Assembly (NCBI GenBank): GCA_946560065.1
Contig: CAMNUE010000003.1
Coordinates: 105,249-169,248, forward strand
Direction: 5' to 3'
DNA length: 64,000 nt
From: an uncultured bacterium
GTDB taxonomy: Bacteria; Bacillota_I; Bacilli_A; RF39; UBA660
Notes under the pieces: generated by a model
Database searches by the model: none
The model's input: the letters and a program-made list of their open reading frames with translations, nothing else
Told to the model about the DNA's origin: nothing
Position numbers and translations under genes: made by a program
Shown: positions 26,240 through 34,889 of the stretch, piece after piece
Layout: every line of letters begins with the position of its first letter
Numbering within the stretch: position 1 is the first letter of the stretch

Positions 26240-28261
26240 ATGACAAAAGAGGTTGAGAAAAAAGAGAAAAAAATTATCAATGTATTTATAATCATTTTTT
26301 TGATAATTGCTATTGGTTGTAGTGCTTTTGCAATATTTGAATTGTTACTGCTTGGGACAATTGAAACATTACTTAGGTATATATTTATTGGTATTTTGGT
26401 ATTATTAGATTTATTTTTTATTTCTAAAGCTAAGAGATTGATAAAGGGAAAAAGTAAATCAAAGAAAAAGAAGAAGCCTAAAAAGGGGTTGTTTATTTTT
26501 GAATTATTTATTTACGCTTTAATTTGTTTCTTAATTGGAGGAATTATTTTCTACATTTACCAAAAAGTTGATGGTTTAAATAAAGATTCTGTTACATATA
26601 CTTCAAAGTTATTGGTTATGAGTACGAATGAGGCTAATAAAATTGATGATATTAGTGATATGACTATTGGTATTTTAACTGATAAAAAGAATCCTGAAGG
26701 TTATATTATTCCACAAGAGGTTATAAGTGAAAATAAATTGAATGATGAAAATGAGATTAAGAAGTATGATGATTATACGTCAATGCTTGTAGATATGTAT
26801 GCTGATGAATTGGATGCTATGTTTGTTTCTGGAAGTTACGTTTCGATGTTTTCGGGAATTACTGGTTATGAAAATATTGAAAATGATACAAAAGTAATAA
26901 TTAGTAAAGATAAGAAAATGAAAAAATCTGATACCTCTTCAGTTGAGACTGCATCTTCTGGTAAATCTATTACAGAACCTTTTACAATACTTTTAATGGG
27001 AATTGATTCTACTGATGAAGTATTAGAGAAGAATGCTATTGCTAATGGTGATACATTAATATTAATTACATTTAATCCTAAAACGCTTAATGCGACAATG
27101 ATTTCTATTCCAAGAGATAGTTATGTACCTATTGCATGTTGGAGTGGTAAACCAGAAAATAAGATTACTCATGCAGCTGCTTATGGTAATGACTGTATGA
27201 TTAATACAATTCAAGATTATTTTGATACTGATATAGATTATTATGCAAAAATTAATTTTAAAGGACTAGTTAAATTAGTTGATGCTGTTGGTGGTGTTGA
27301 AGTTGATGTTCCACAAGTTCTGTGTACTGATGATTCTTCTCGTGGCGGAGAAGTATGTATTCAACCAGGACGCCAAGTTTTAAATGGTGAACAGGCTTTA
27401 GTATTTGCAAGAAATAGAAAAGCTTTAGCAAATGGAGACTTTGGTCGTGCTCAACATCAACAAGAAATTATAATGGCCCTTGTAAATAAAATGAAAACTA
27501 TTAAAGATGTCTCTACATTTATGGATATTTTAAATACAATTTCTAATAGTTTAGATACTAACCTAACTACAAAACAAATTTTATCTTTCTATAACGTTGG
27601 TAAAGATATTATTAAGAAAAGTTTAAGTTCTGATGATGCTGACCTTATAAATATTCAACAGTTATTCTTACAAGGTACAGGTCAAATGATATATGATGAG
27701 CGTGCAAGAATGGTATTATGGGATTATGTTCCGAATGATAATAGTCGTAAAGACATAATTCAGGCAATGAAAGTTAATCTTGAATTAGAGGAACATGAAG
27801 TTATAAAGGAATTTAGTTTTTCTATTAATGAGCCATATGAGAAAGAAGTTATCGGTGAGGGTCCTTATAAGAGTGGTGATTCATACGATTTATTACCAGA
27901 TTTTACTGGTGATTCTGAAGCTACCGCTAGGGCTACTGCTACTAAATACGGAATATCAGTAACTTTTAAAGGTACTGGTGGATATGTTGTTAGTCAAAGC
28001 TATCCTGCTAATAAGAGAGTTGATTTAATAAAAGGAAGCGTTGTGTTAACTTTATCTGGGGGATCTAATAAGACAGTAAACGACGATGATGACGATGATA
28101 ATAAAGTAAGTAAACCTGCTAAAGATAAAGAGTCAAAGCCTGTTAAACCTCCTACTGTAGGTAATGATGATGGAAAAGATGACAACGATAATGATAAAGA
28201 TGTGGTTCCTAAACCAACAGCTCCGACAGAAACTAAGACTCCTGAAGATTCGTCTGAATAA
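26240..28261 (+). CDS. LytR-CpsA-Psr (LCP) family transferase with C-terminal PASTA-like domain
   Basis: 673 aa. Two N-terminal membrane segments are followed by a helical leader and a small domain (MSTNEANKIDDISDMTIGIL). The LCP catalytic domain spans about 248-425: FTILLMGIDSTDEV, MISIPRDSYVPI with the conserved Arg, an Asp-rich VDVP strand, and VFARNRKALANGDFGRAQHQQ. LCP enzymes move undecaprenyl-linked glycopolymers onto peptidoglycan, which fits the polysaccharide locus and LtaS-like gene nearby. Around residues 550-612 a PASTA-like repeat (LLPDFTGDSEATARATATKY) is present, then a low-complexity Asp/Lys/Pro tail. The two Cys in the LCP domain (VLCTDD, EVCIQ) are extracellular and may form a disulfide. 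Confidence 0.88.
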   Translation: MTKEVEKKEKKIINVFIIIFLIIAIGCSAFAIFELLLLGTIETLLRYIFIGILVLLDLFFISKAKRLIKGKSKSKKKKKPKKGLFIFELFIYALICFLIGGIIFYIYQKVDGLNKDSVTYTSKLLVMSTNEANKIDDISDMTIGILTDKKNPEGYIIPQEVISENKLNDENEIKKYDDYTSMLVDMYADELDAMFVSGSYVSMFSGITGYENIENDTKVIISKDKKMKKSDTSSVETASSGKSITEPFTILLMGIDSTDEVLEKNAIANGDTLILITFNPKTLNATMISIPRDSYVPIACWSGKPENKITHAAAYGNDCMINTIQDYFDTDIDYYAKINFKGLVKLVDAVGGVEVDVPQVLCTDDSSRGGEVCIQPGRQVLNGEQALVFARNRKALANGDFGRAQHQQEIIMALVNKMKTIKDVSTFMDILNTISNSLDTNLTTKQILSFYNVGKDIIKKSLSSDDADLINIQQLFLQGTGQMIYDERARMVLWDYVPNDNSRKDIIQAMKVNLELEEHEVIKEFSFSINEPYEKEVIGEGPYKSGDSYDLLPDFTGDSEATARATATKYGISVTFKGTGGYVVSQSYPANKRVDLIKGSVVLTLSGGSNKTVNDDDDDDNKVSKPAKDKESKPVKPPTVGNDDGKDDNDNDKDVVPKPTAPTETKTPEDSSE

Positions 28262-28271
28262 TAATTAAACG

Positions 28272-28311
28272 TCTTTCTATACAATTACAATTGTATGGAA
28301 AGATTTTTTTT
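28272..28311 (+). terminator. Terminator of the LCP gene
   Basis: TCTTTCTATACAAT/ATTGTATGGAAAGA stem of 14 pairs with one G-T, 4-nt loop, followed by eight T. Confidence 0.9.
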
Positions 28312-28344
28312 GTATATTTTACTTAAGTAAAAAAAAGAACTACG

Positions 28345-28968
28345 TTATTGTAGTTCTACTAAAACTAGTTTTATACCATCGTGAACGAAAATCAATTCGG
28401 CATTCTTTTGATAGTCAGAAAAATTATCATCTGTATATGACCAAGATGCAGTTACATGGTAAGCCTCTTCATCTGTTTTCTCACCATAAGCATATTCTTC
28501 TTGCTCGACACTTTCAATTTTTACTTCAGAAACAGTTGGAAGAGATTGTTTACGATTATTATAGATATTACTTTCAACGTACTTATAGTAGGTATTTTCA
28601 GCGTTTTGTAAAAAGTTCTCAGCAATTTCTGAATTAACGAAATCAATTCCTCCAACATCAGTTTTGGCTGCCTTATCGTTTAATGAATAGAAATCATAAA
28701 TAAACATTTCTGTTATTTTTTTAACATAGGCTTCTTCGTCTACTTTTTTGGCAGTTAATATTTCTTTTAATTCAGAAAACATATCTTGGTATTTCTTTGG
28801 TTTATTATCTTTTAATTGATAACCGTATTTTTTTATTTCATTTACAACCTTAGCCTCTTTTATTGTATCTTTATTATTGCTCTTTTTATAGATAACTAAC
28901 CCTGCAATTATTGCTACTACAATTAATATTAGTATTATTGCTCTTTTGGCTTTCTTTTTTAACTTCAT
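28345..28968 (-). CDS. Hypothetical membrane-anchored extracellular protein
   Basis: 207 aa from ATG at 28966-28968, preceded by GAAGGG; the longer frame would run back into the upstream gene. A basic start and one hydrophobic segment (AIILILIVVAIIAGLVIY) anchor the protein, leaving about 170 residues outside. The domain reads like an NTF2 or lipoprotein-like alpha+beta fold (KVDEEAYVKKITEMFIYDFYSLN) but I do not recognise the family. It starts 13 bp after the LtaS-like gene stop, so it is probably co-transcribed and may assist it. Confidence 0.65.
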   Translation of the reverse strand: MKLKKKAKRAIILILIVVAIIAGLVIYKKSNNKDTIKEAKVVNEIKKYGYQLKDNKPKKYQDMFSELKEILTAKKVDEEAYVKKITEMFIYDFYSLNDKAAKTDVGGIDFVNSEIAENFLQNAENTYYKYVESNIYNNRKQSLPTVSEVKIESVEQEEYAYGEKTDEEAYHVTASWSYTDDNFSDYQKNAELIFVHDGIKLVLVELQ

Positions 28969-28981
28969 ATTTTTCCCTTCC

Positions 28982-31048
28982 CTATTCTTTTTCTTCTTTA
29001 TTCTTGTCTTCATTAAGTAAATCGAAAACAATTATATCATTTGAAACGTCTAATAGTTTATTGGCATATTCGGTATTATTTGTTATTTCTTCTTCGGAAA
29101 TTGGTTCTTCTGATAATGGTAAATATGCTGCTTTTTGACTGTTGTAATACATTTTATTTGTTACCCAGTTTCCATTAGGGAATACAACAATATTATTTTC
29201 TTTGATATTAAAGATGTCATGTCCTAAGGCGTATTTATTATAGAATCCAAACATGTTTCCAATAGTTGGCATAACATCATACATTCCCATGACATTGGTT
29301 ACCTCTTGATTTAATTTAGTATCTTTCATATCTTTAGTCCAAATTATAAATGGCACTCTTCTTCCTATTTCATATTGGTAAGAGTCATATTCTTTATATT
29401 CTGGGTCATCTTCGTCAAGGACAGAGTCATTTTCTTTATCATAGTTATATAAGCGATTATAGTCTTTTCTAGCTAATCTAGCATCATGGTCACCATAAAT
29501 TATTACTACTGTATTATCAAGTAACCCCTCTGCATCTAGACCTGTTATTAAATCTCCTAAAGCACTGTCTGCATAATGAATTGATTTGAAATAATTTCCT
29601 AGCTTAGTTCCTTCCATGTATGGATATACTTTTTCTTCTGTTGTTCCATCTTCATTTGTAATTGTCTCTTTGATATCAACTGGGAATTCTCCATATTTGT
29701 CTGTTTCAGAGAATGGTGTATGATTCGTTAACATAATCATTAAGCCATACCAGTTAGTATGTTCTTTATTAATCTTTTTCAATTTTTTTATTGATTGAGA
29801 GAAGAATTCTTTATCAGATAATCCAAGTCCAATACTTGTTTCCTTAGTAACTTTATAGTCAGTTTTACTATAAAATCTATCGTATCCTAGGGATTTATGC
29901 ATTGCTCTTCTATTCCAAAAATCAGCGTTGTTAGCATGCATACTAAAAGTATAATAACCTTTTTCCTTTAATAATTTTGGAGTTGAAATATATTCTCTAT
30001 CAGAATATGAAACAAATGCTGTTCCACTCTTTGTAGGCATTAGTGAGGTATTGTAAGTCAACTCAGAATCACTACTTGTACCAACACTTACTTGTGAATA
30101 GAAATTGGAAAAGAACATTCCTTCTTTAGCAAGTTTATTTAAATTAGGTGTTGCCTCTTCACCGTTAAAACTTTGAGTCATAGCATTACTCATCATACTC
30201 TCTGCGTGAATCACTAAGACATTTTTATTGGCAAAGATATTTGTATATTCGTTTGTCTCCATCTCCCCTACGTTTGTATAGTAGTCTGTAAATTCACGTT
30301 TAGCTTTATCAAAACCAAACATGGAATTTATTTTTGGTTGAATTGATGTGACAACATCATTAGCTTGATAGATGTAAATTCCAAAACGCATTACGATATA
30401 TTCTTTATTCCATTGCTTAAAGAATCTTGATACGTCCAATGAGGATAATGTTACTAAAAATATTACTAACATAATTCCTGCAGCACTAAGGGTTTTGACT
30501 GTTTTTTTCTTTCTATCAGATTTTAATTCGATTTTTTTGTAATAGTTCTTTTTCTTTAATTTTAAATGCACGAATATTAATGCCAATGGAGAAAGAACAT
30601 AAACAATATCTTTTAGTTGTAAAACATTTTCTACAACTGCATCACCAACATCACCAATGTATTGAGTTAGTGATAACATTGATATAGATGCAAATGATGT
30701 ATAAAAAGTATAATAAACAGAATTAATCATACAAATGGCTGTTAAAAAGATATTGAATGATAAATAGTAAGTAAATCTATTTTTAGGTTTTAGGAGATAA
30801 CCAAATGCACCTATTGCTGTTGCTATTATTGTATCAGCTAAGATTGCTTTCCATGACAAGTAATTTTCTAGTGAGTGCATACAAAAGAATCTTAGTACTG
30901 TTGAACTTAATACTGTAGTAACAACAAAAGTTATAAATAAAATATTAGTTTTAAAGTATTCTCTAATTAAATGTTCTTTTTTTATTTTTTTGGTCTTTCT
31001 AATTATGTTCTTTTTTAGAGTATTTATGCTATTTTTTATTCTTTTCAT
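28982..31048 (-). CDS. Lipoteichoic acid synthase-like phosphoglycerol transferase
   Basis: 688 aa. Five N-terminal membrane helices are followed by an extracellular sulfatase-fold domain from about residue 270. Motifs: VLVIHAESM (metal-binding Glu), SSDSELTYNTSLMPT (nucleophile region), SMHANNADFWNR, and IYGDHDAR (Asp/His metal ligands). LtaS enzymes polymerise glycerol phosphate from phosphatidylglycerol onto a glycolipid at the outer membrane face. At the LtaS T300 position this protein has Ser325, with Thr324 just before it. Promoter TTGAAA-17-TATAAT with TG extension and a GAGGT site are excellent, so high expression is likely. The 207-aa gene follows. Confidence 0.88.
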   Translation of the reverse strand: MKRIKNSINTLKKNIIRKTKKIKKEHLIREYFKTNILFITFVVTTVLSSTVLRFFCMHSLENYLSWKAILADTIIATAIGAFGYLLKPKNRFTYYLSFNIFLTAICMINSVYYTFYTSFASISMLSLTQYIGDVGDAVVENVLQLKDIVYVLSPLALIFVHLKLKKKNYYKKIELKSDRKKKTVKTLSAAGIMLVIFLVTLSSLDVSRFFKQWNKEYIVMRFGIYIYQANDVVTSIQPKINSMFGFDKAKREFTDYYTNVGEMETNEYTNIFANKNVLVIHAESMMSNAMTQSFNGEEATPNLNKLAKEGMFFSNFYSQVSVGTSSDSELTYNTSLMPTKSGTAFVSYSDREYISTPKLLKEKGYYTFSMHANNADFWNRRAMHKSLGYDRFYSKTDYKVTKETSIGLGLSDKEFFSQSIKKLKKINKEHTNWYGLMIMLTNHTPFSETDKYGEFPVDIKETITNEDGTTEEKVYPYMEGTKLGNYFKSIHYADSALGDLITGLDAEGLLDNTVVIIYGDHDARLARKDYNRLYNYDKENDSVLDEDDPEYKEYDSYQYEIGRRVPFIIWTKDMKDTKLNQEVTNVMGMYDVMPTIGNMFGFYNKYALGHDIFNIKENNIVVFPNGNWVTNKMYYNSQKAAYLPLSEEPISEEEITNNTEYANKLLDVSNDIIVFDLLNEDKNKEEKE

Positions 31049-31068
31049 ATCATTACCTCGCTTATATA

Positions 31069-31097
31069 ATTATATCATGGTATAAACACTTTTTCAA
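31069..31097 (-). promoter_or_regulatory. Strong promoter of the LtaS-like gene
   Basis: TTGAAA, 17-bp spacer ending in TGA, then TATAAT: both consensus boxes and an extended -10 on the minus strand. Confidence 0.8.
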
Positions 31098-31159
31098 TGT
31101 TTCAACCTAGTTCGCTATATTACTACTATATTTTAACATAAATGTTATTATTAAACATA

Positions 31160-31189
31160 AAAACAGAGAATTTTTTACTCCTCTGTTTT
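31160..31189 (-). terminator. Terminator of the receptor/YihY operon
   Basis: AAAACAGAG/CTCTGTTTT stem followed by a T run on the minus strand. Its upstream arm is formed by the last codons of the YihY gene. Confidence 0.8.
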
Positions 31190-31990
31190 AGTATAATAAC
31201 TGGCATTAATTACCATTCCAAGAACATATATGTATGATAAAATATAAACCCATAGTAGTAAAATTAAGATATTAGAAATACTACCATAGAAAATGTCATA
31301 TCTTGTGAATTTTTCTATATAGAAAGCAAATATTTCGGTTGCTAGTATCCAACCAATTGAAGTAAACATAGCTCCTTTGGTTGTAGAGTTAGTTGGTATT
31401 TCTTCATCTGGAGCTATTACATACATTAAATCTATATTGAAAAATAGTATTAACAATATGATTGGATATTTTAATATATGTAAAATATGCTGAAGTACAC
31501 TTACAAGGTTACCACTTCCTGTTATTTGTTTTATAATATCAAAAAGTGTACTACCAAATACAGGAACTGCAATTAGAAATACAAATAAGCCCACAATAAT
31601 AAAGGTCATAACAATTGCTTTTAAACGTCTTCTAACAATATTTCTGGGTGTTACTTTGTATATTTCATTGGAGGTGTTAATCATTGAATATGTTCCGTTA
31701 GAAGCTAGTAAAAAAGCTGAAAAATAGAAAACAATAATATTAAAATTAATTCCATCTCCTGTTATTATACTGTTAATTATTGTTGCTATTTCACTTGGTA
31801 CAGATGAAGCAATTGCGACTCTAATTGTCTCTGTTGAAATTGAAAGAGCAGCAGCCATTGTTGCTATTAGGGCTACTAAAGGTATGATTGTAATAACAAG
31901 AAAAAAAGCAAGCTGGCCTGGTAATATTCTCATTTCTGGTATCATTAGTAATTTGAATATTTTTAATATAAAGTCCCTTGCTTTTTTCAT
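31175..31990 (-). CDS. YihY/BrkB family inner-membrane protein
   Basis: 271 aa with about six membrane helices. The motifs LPGQLAFFLVITIIPLVALI and FYFSAFLLASNGTYSMINTSNEIYK are the conserved core of the YihY/virulence-factor BrkB family, as is the DLMYVIAPDEEIPT loop. The once-proposed RNase BN role for this family is not supported, and its function is unknown. It lies 11 bp downstream of the degenerate GGDEF receptor gene and ends the operon. Confidence 0.85.
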   Translation of the reverse strand: MKKARDFILKIFKLLMIPEMRILPGQLAFFLVITIIPLVALIATMAAALSISTETIRVAIASSVPSEIATIINSIITGDGINFNIIVFYFSAFLLASNGTYSMINTSNEIYKVTPRNIVRRRLKAIVMTFIIVGLFVFLIAVPVFGSTLFDIIKQITGSGNLVSVLQHILHILKYPIILLILFFNIDLMYVIAPDEEIPTNSTTKGAMFTSIGWILATEIFAFYIEKFTRYDIFYGSISNILILLLWVYILSYIYVLGMVINASYYTKTEE

Positions 31991-32001
31991 GATATCACCT
32001 T

Positions 32002-34041
32002 TTATTTATAATCTTCTTTATTAGTTATCATTTCTAGAGTTGCTTCGTTTATAGCATCATCTAAAGTTTTTATTTCATCACTTATTATACTATATCCGAT
32101 TGCTGCTCCAAATTCGTGTGGAAGATTTTTCATTTCTTTTGCCAATTTCTTTGTATAAGTACTGATTTGGCGATCACTATAGCCAACTAAGTAGATTAAG
32201 AATTCATTTCCATCAGTTCTAATAATTTCACTGTTTTCTAATTGTGTATTAACTAAAATACCAGCAGCTTTTATTATTAGTTGATCTCCTTCTTCATGTC
32301 CATAGTTATCATTTACGTATTTAACATTATTTAAATCTACCATTACTATAGATTGAGGATATACTTCACATTCTTCCCATTCTGGCATTTTTACATTTAA
32401 GTAGTTTCTATTCTTTAGGGATGTTAACATATCTGTATATTTATGGCGATCAGTAATCTTTACTTTTTTAATTTGCTTTTTCTTTTTGATGTATAGATAA
32501 ATGATTGTCAAAATAATGATAGGTGCAAAAATTAATATTAAAACGATAGTGTAAACTTGTTCTAAAGTTGAATTTTCTAAGATAGAAGCATTTAAGTTTT
32601 CAATTCCAGTATTACGATAGTTGTAATATGAATTAGTACTGATTATATAGTTAAATAAATCATAGAATGCTTCATTATTATTTTTAACCATAAATTTATA
32701 ATCATTCATCATTGTATCTTTATATAATAATTTAAGTTTTTTAAATTTATTATTTTGATAATAAGAATAAACTTCATAATCGACAATTATTAATCTGTCT
32801 TCTGCCTTTTTGATTAATTCATCTAGTTTGTTATAGGCCTTAATGTTTGCTTTGGAATTTGTTGAGAAGTAATTATATAAGGAATCATTTTTCAACATGG
32901 CAATATTTTCACCTTTTATACTCTCAAATGAATTAACAATATGATTATCTTCTTGTCTTCCTAAAATTGCATAATCTTCTATAAATGTTGATAGTGTTGG
33001 TGAATATTTTTTATTATTGAAGTTATAATAGTCAAAATAAACATCTACTTTTCCAGCATTGATTGCTTTTTCTAGTTCTTCTTTACTACCATATTCTTTA
33101 AATTTGAAATTAATATCTGCTAGACGAGATACCCTGTCAATATATTCTCCTGCTATTCCAGAAATTTTTCCATTTACATTTACTTCATATGGTTCATTTT
33201 TAACATATCCATAAACGTAATTCTTGGAAATTAACGATGCTTTTGTTTTAGCATTTAATTTATTTTTATCTAAATAGTAATTTAAATAAGCTTTATTGTA
33301 CTCTTTAACATAATTAGTTTGTCTCCATTTGTTATAGTACTTAGTAACTATATTATTAAGTTCTTTCTCTTTATCACTTAAAGTTAAAACTATTTGTTTT
33401 TTGATTTCTGTGAAGTAATAATTAATTGAATATTTATCTTTTTCAATTGTATGATCTAAATACATGATGTTTGGAACAATAATCATATTAACAGTACCTG
33501 TATCTAGGGCCGTATATAACTCTTCTATTGTTGTAAATGATTTAAATGATAAGTTAGTTCCGCTTTTTAAATAATAACTTATTTCCTCAGAATCATCTTT
33601 AAAAACACCGAATACTATATTTTTCATTTCTTTAATATTATTGATTCTTTGATATGTTTTTCCTATTGCAACATAGTTGTCATTGAATAAGAATAAATCT
33701 TTTTTAGAAACTTTTTCATTATTATTTAAAATTTGAATTTTATAACTTTCAGAAGTTGGATTAGATGTTTTTAAGTATGGTACCTTATTAAATTCTATTC
33801 CTATTTGTTCTTCAAAGTCGTCTAAAAAGTCAAAGATTATTCCTTCACCATTTAAGGCATATAATGGATAATCATTAACTATTTGAAAATCATAGGCTTG
33901 TTCTTCATGTTCTTCTACCCATCTTTTTTCGGCTACAGTTAATGTAGTTGATTTATCTTCTTTATTATAGTAACGATATACAAAAATGAATGCTACCGCT
34001 GCTATCAAAAGAGATAATATTATTACAACTTTCTTTTTCAT
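32002..34041 (-). CDS. Membrane receptor with two solute-binding-3-like lobes and a degenerate GGDEF domain
   Basis: 679 aa. A signal-anchor (residues 3-22) is followed by LTVAEKRWVEEHEEQAYDFQ, the entry motif of BvgS/EvgS-type Venus-flytrap domains. One lobe set spans about 50-260 and a second begins VYGYVKNEPYEVNVNGKISG near 275. A membrane helix at about 503-525 leads to a cytoplasmic GGDEF domain: RHKYTDMLTSLKNRNYL, VDLNNVKYVNDNYGH with its Mg-binding Asp, then the signature loop as RTDGNEF in place of RxGGDEF. The metal/catalytic third residue is Asn, so cyclase activity is doubtful; it may bind GTP or act as a scaffold. The product is a sensor of small molecules outside the cell. Confidence 0.8.
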   Translation of the reverse strand: MKKKVVIILSLLIAAVAFIFVYRYYNKEDKSTTLTVAEKRWVEEHEEQAYDFQIVNDYPLYALNGEGIIFDFLDDFEEQIGIEFNKVPYLKTSNPTSESYKIQILNNNEKVSKKDLFLFNDNYVAIGKTYQRINNIKEMKNIVFGVFKDDSEEISYYLKSGTNLSFKSFTTIEELYTALDTGTVNMIIVPNIMYLDHTIEKDKYSINYYFTEIKKQIVLTLSDKEKELNNIVTKYYNKWRQTNYVKEYNKAYLNYYLDKNKLNAKTKASLISKNYVYGYVKNEPYEVNVNGKISGIAGEYIDRVSRLADINFKFKEYGSKEELEKAINAGKVDVYFDYYNFNNKKYSPTLSTFIEDYAILGRQEDNHIVNSFESIKGENIAMLKNDSLYNYFSTNSKANIKAYNKLDELIKKAEDRLIIVDYEVYSYYQNNKFKKLKLLYKDTMMNDYKFMVKNNNEAFYDLFNYIISTNSYYNYRNTGIENLNASILENSTLEQVYTIVLILIFAPIIILTIIYLYIKKKKQIKKVKITDRHKYTDMLTSLKNRNYLNVKMPEWEECEVYPQSIVMVDLNNVKYVNDNYGHEEGDQLIIKAAGILVNTQLENSEIIRTDGNEFLIYLVGYSDRQISTYTKKLAKEMKNLPHEFGAAIGYSIISDEIKTLDDAINEATLEMITNKEDYK

Positions 34042-34044
34042 AAA

Positions 34045-34500
34045 TTAACTCTCCACTCTGTCCTTTGTCCATGTAATTTTATCTTTTGAATGATGCTTGT
34101 ATCCAATAATTGGAAATTGATTTGTATTCTTGTCATTTTCTATTAATATTTGAATGTCATAGTATTTTTTTTCTTTATTAGAAAATTCTTCTAAGGCTTT
34201 GTCTCCTAATGATTTTGCTGTTTCGAGATTAGTATCTGCATTGGCTTTTACGTAAACATTTATAATTCTTCCTGCGATACGTACTTTTACTTTAGAGGCA
34301 TTCTCACTAAGTTTTTTTTCAACTTTACTTTTTGTTGAATTACTAATTTCAACATCTTTTCTGTCTTCTAGCCTTGTTCCGTAAATGGCCATTGTCTCAT
34401 CTGACATAAAAACCTTTTTTACTGCAAATATACCAGCTAAAACAGCTAAAAATACTACTATTCCTACTATTGCACTTGCATTCTTATTTATAAATTTCAT
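34045..34500 (-). CDS. Hypothetical small membrane-anchored protein
   Basis: 151 aa: one N-terminal membrane segment (AIVGIVVFLAVLAGIFAV) and an alpha+beta extracytoplasmic part with a repeated beta pattern (VKVRIAGRIINVYVKANADT, then YYDIQILIENDK) and the end motif FPIIGYKHHSKDKITWTKDR. I do not recognise a named family. It opens the operon that continues 3 bp later with the receptor gene, so it may be an accessory subunit of that sensor. It has its own strong promoter. Confidence 0.7.
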   Translation of the reverse strand: MKFINKNASAIVGIVVFLAVLAGIFAVKKVFMSDETMAIYGTRLEDRKDVEISNSTKSKVEKKLSENASKVKVRIAGRIINVYVKANADTNLETAKSLGDKALEEFSNKEKKYYDIQILIENDKNTNQFPIIGYKHHSKDKITWTKDRVES

Positions 34501-34510
34501 ATTATCACAT

Positions 34511-34552
34511 CCTAATATATTACATTATACACTATATATTAGGCTTTTTCAA
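34511..34552 (-). promoter_or_regulatory. Promoter with a 10-bp inverted-repeat operator
   Basis: TTGAAA and TATAAT separated by 17 bp on the minus strand (34524-34552). A perfect inverted repeat CCTAATATAT/ATATATTAGG (34511-34520 and 34534-34543) brackets the -10 box. A dimeric repressor could occlude the promoter there. The arm nearest the gene also contains the AGG of the ribosome site. Confidence 0.7.
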
Positions 34553-34559
34553 CTTGCAA

Positions 34560-34889
34560 TTATTTTATTATCACTTCATTAATATATCCTTTTTCGTCAT
34601 AGTTTACTGATACTTCATATTTTGTTGAATCATCTAATTGCTTTTTTATATTAGCAATATCATCTTCTTTATTAGAGCGTATTTCTTTAAACTCTACTGT
34701 AATTTGATGATTTTTATTCTCTTTATTACTCTTTACAATAAGTTCTAGATATGACGTTAAGAAGAAACCGCTTTTAGTACCACCTAAGTAAGATAGAGTA
34801 CTATTAAAATATTCTGCATCAAAATCATCTTCTACTTTATTTATAGTAACATCATTGTTAACTAATGATACTATTTTATAGTTCTTCTT
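34560..34889 (-). pseudogene. Open frame of 109 codons without a usual start, downstream of gatB
   Basis: Between two in-frame stops the minus strand reads as convincing protein (for example DAEYFNSTLSYLGGTKSGFF and KYEVSVNYDEKGYINEVIIK), but there is no ATG, GTG or TTG anywhere in the frame. The nearest candidates are ATA codons around 34872. The gatB stop lies inside its first few codons. It is either the remnant of a gene that lost its 5' end or a gene with an unusual start. There is no recognised domain. Confidence 0.45.

Noticed and set aside
28000..28284. Minus-strand ORF with Ser/Leu runs
   Set aside because: Shadow of the low-complexity Asp/Lys/Pro tail of the LCP protein.
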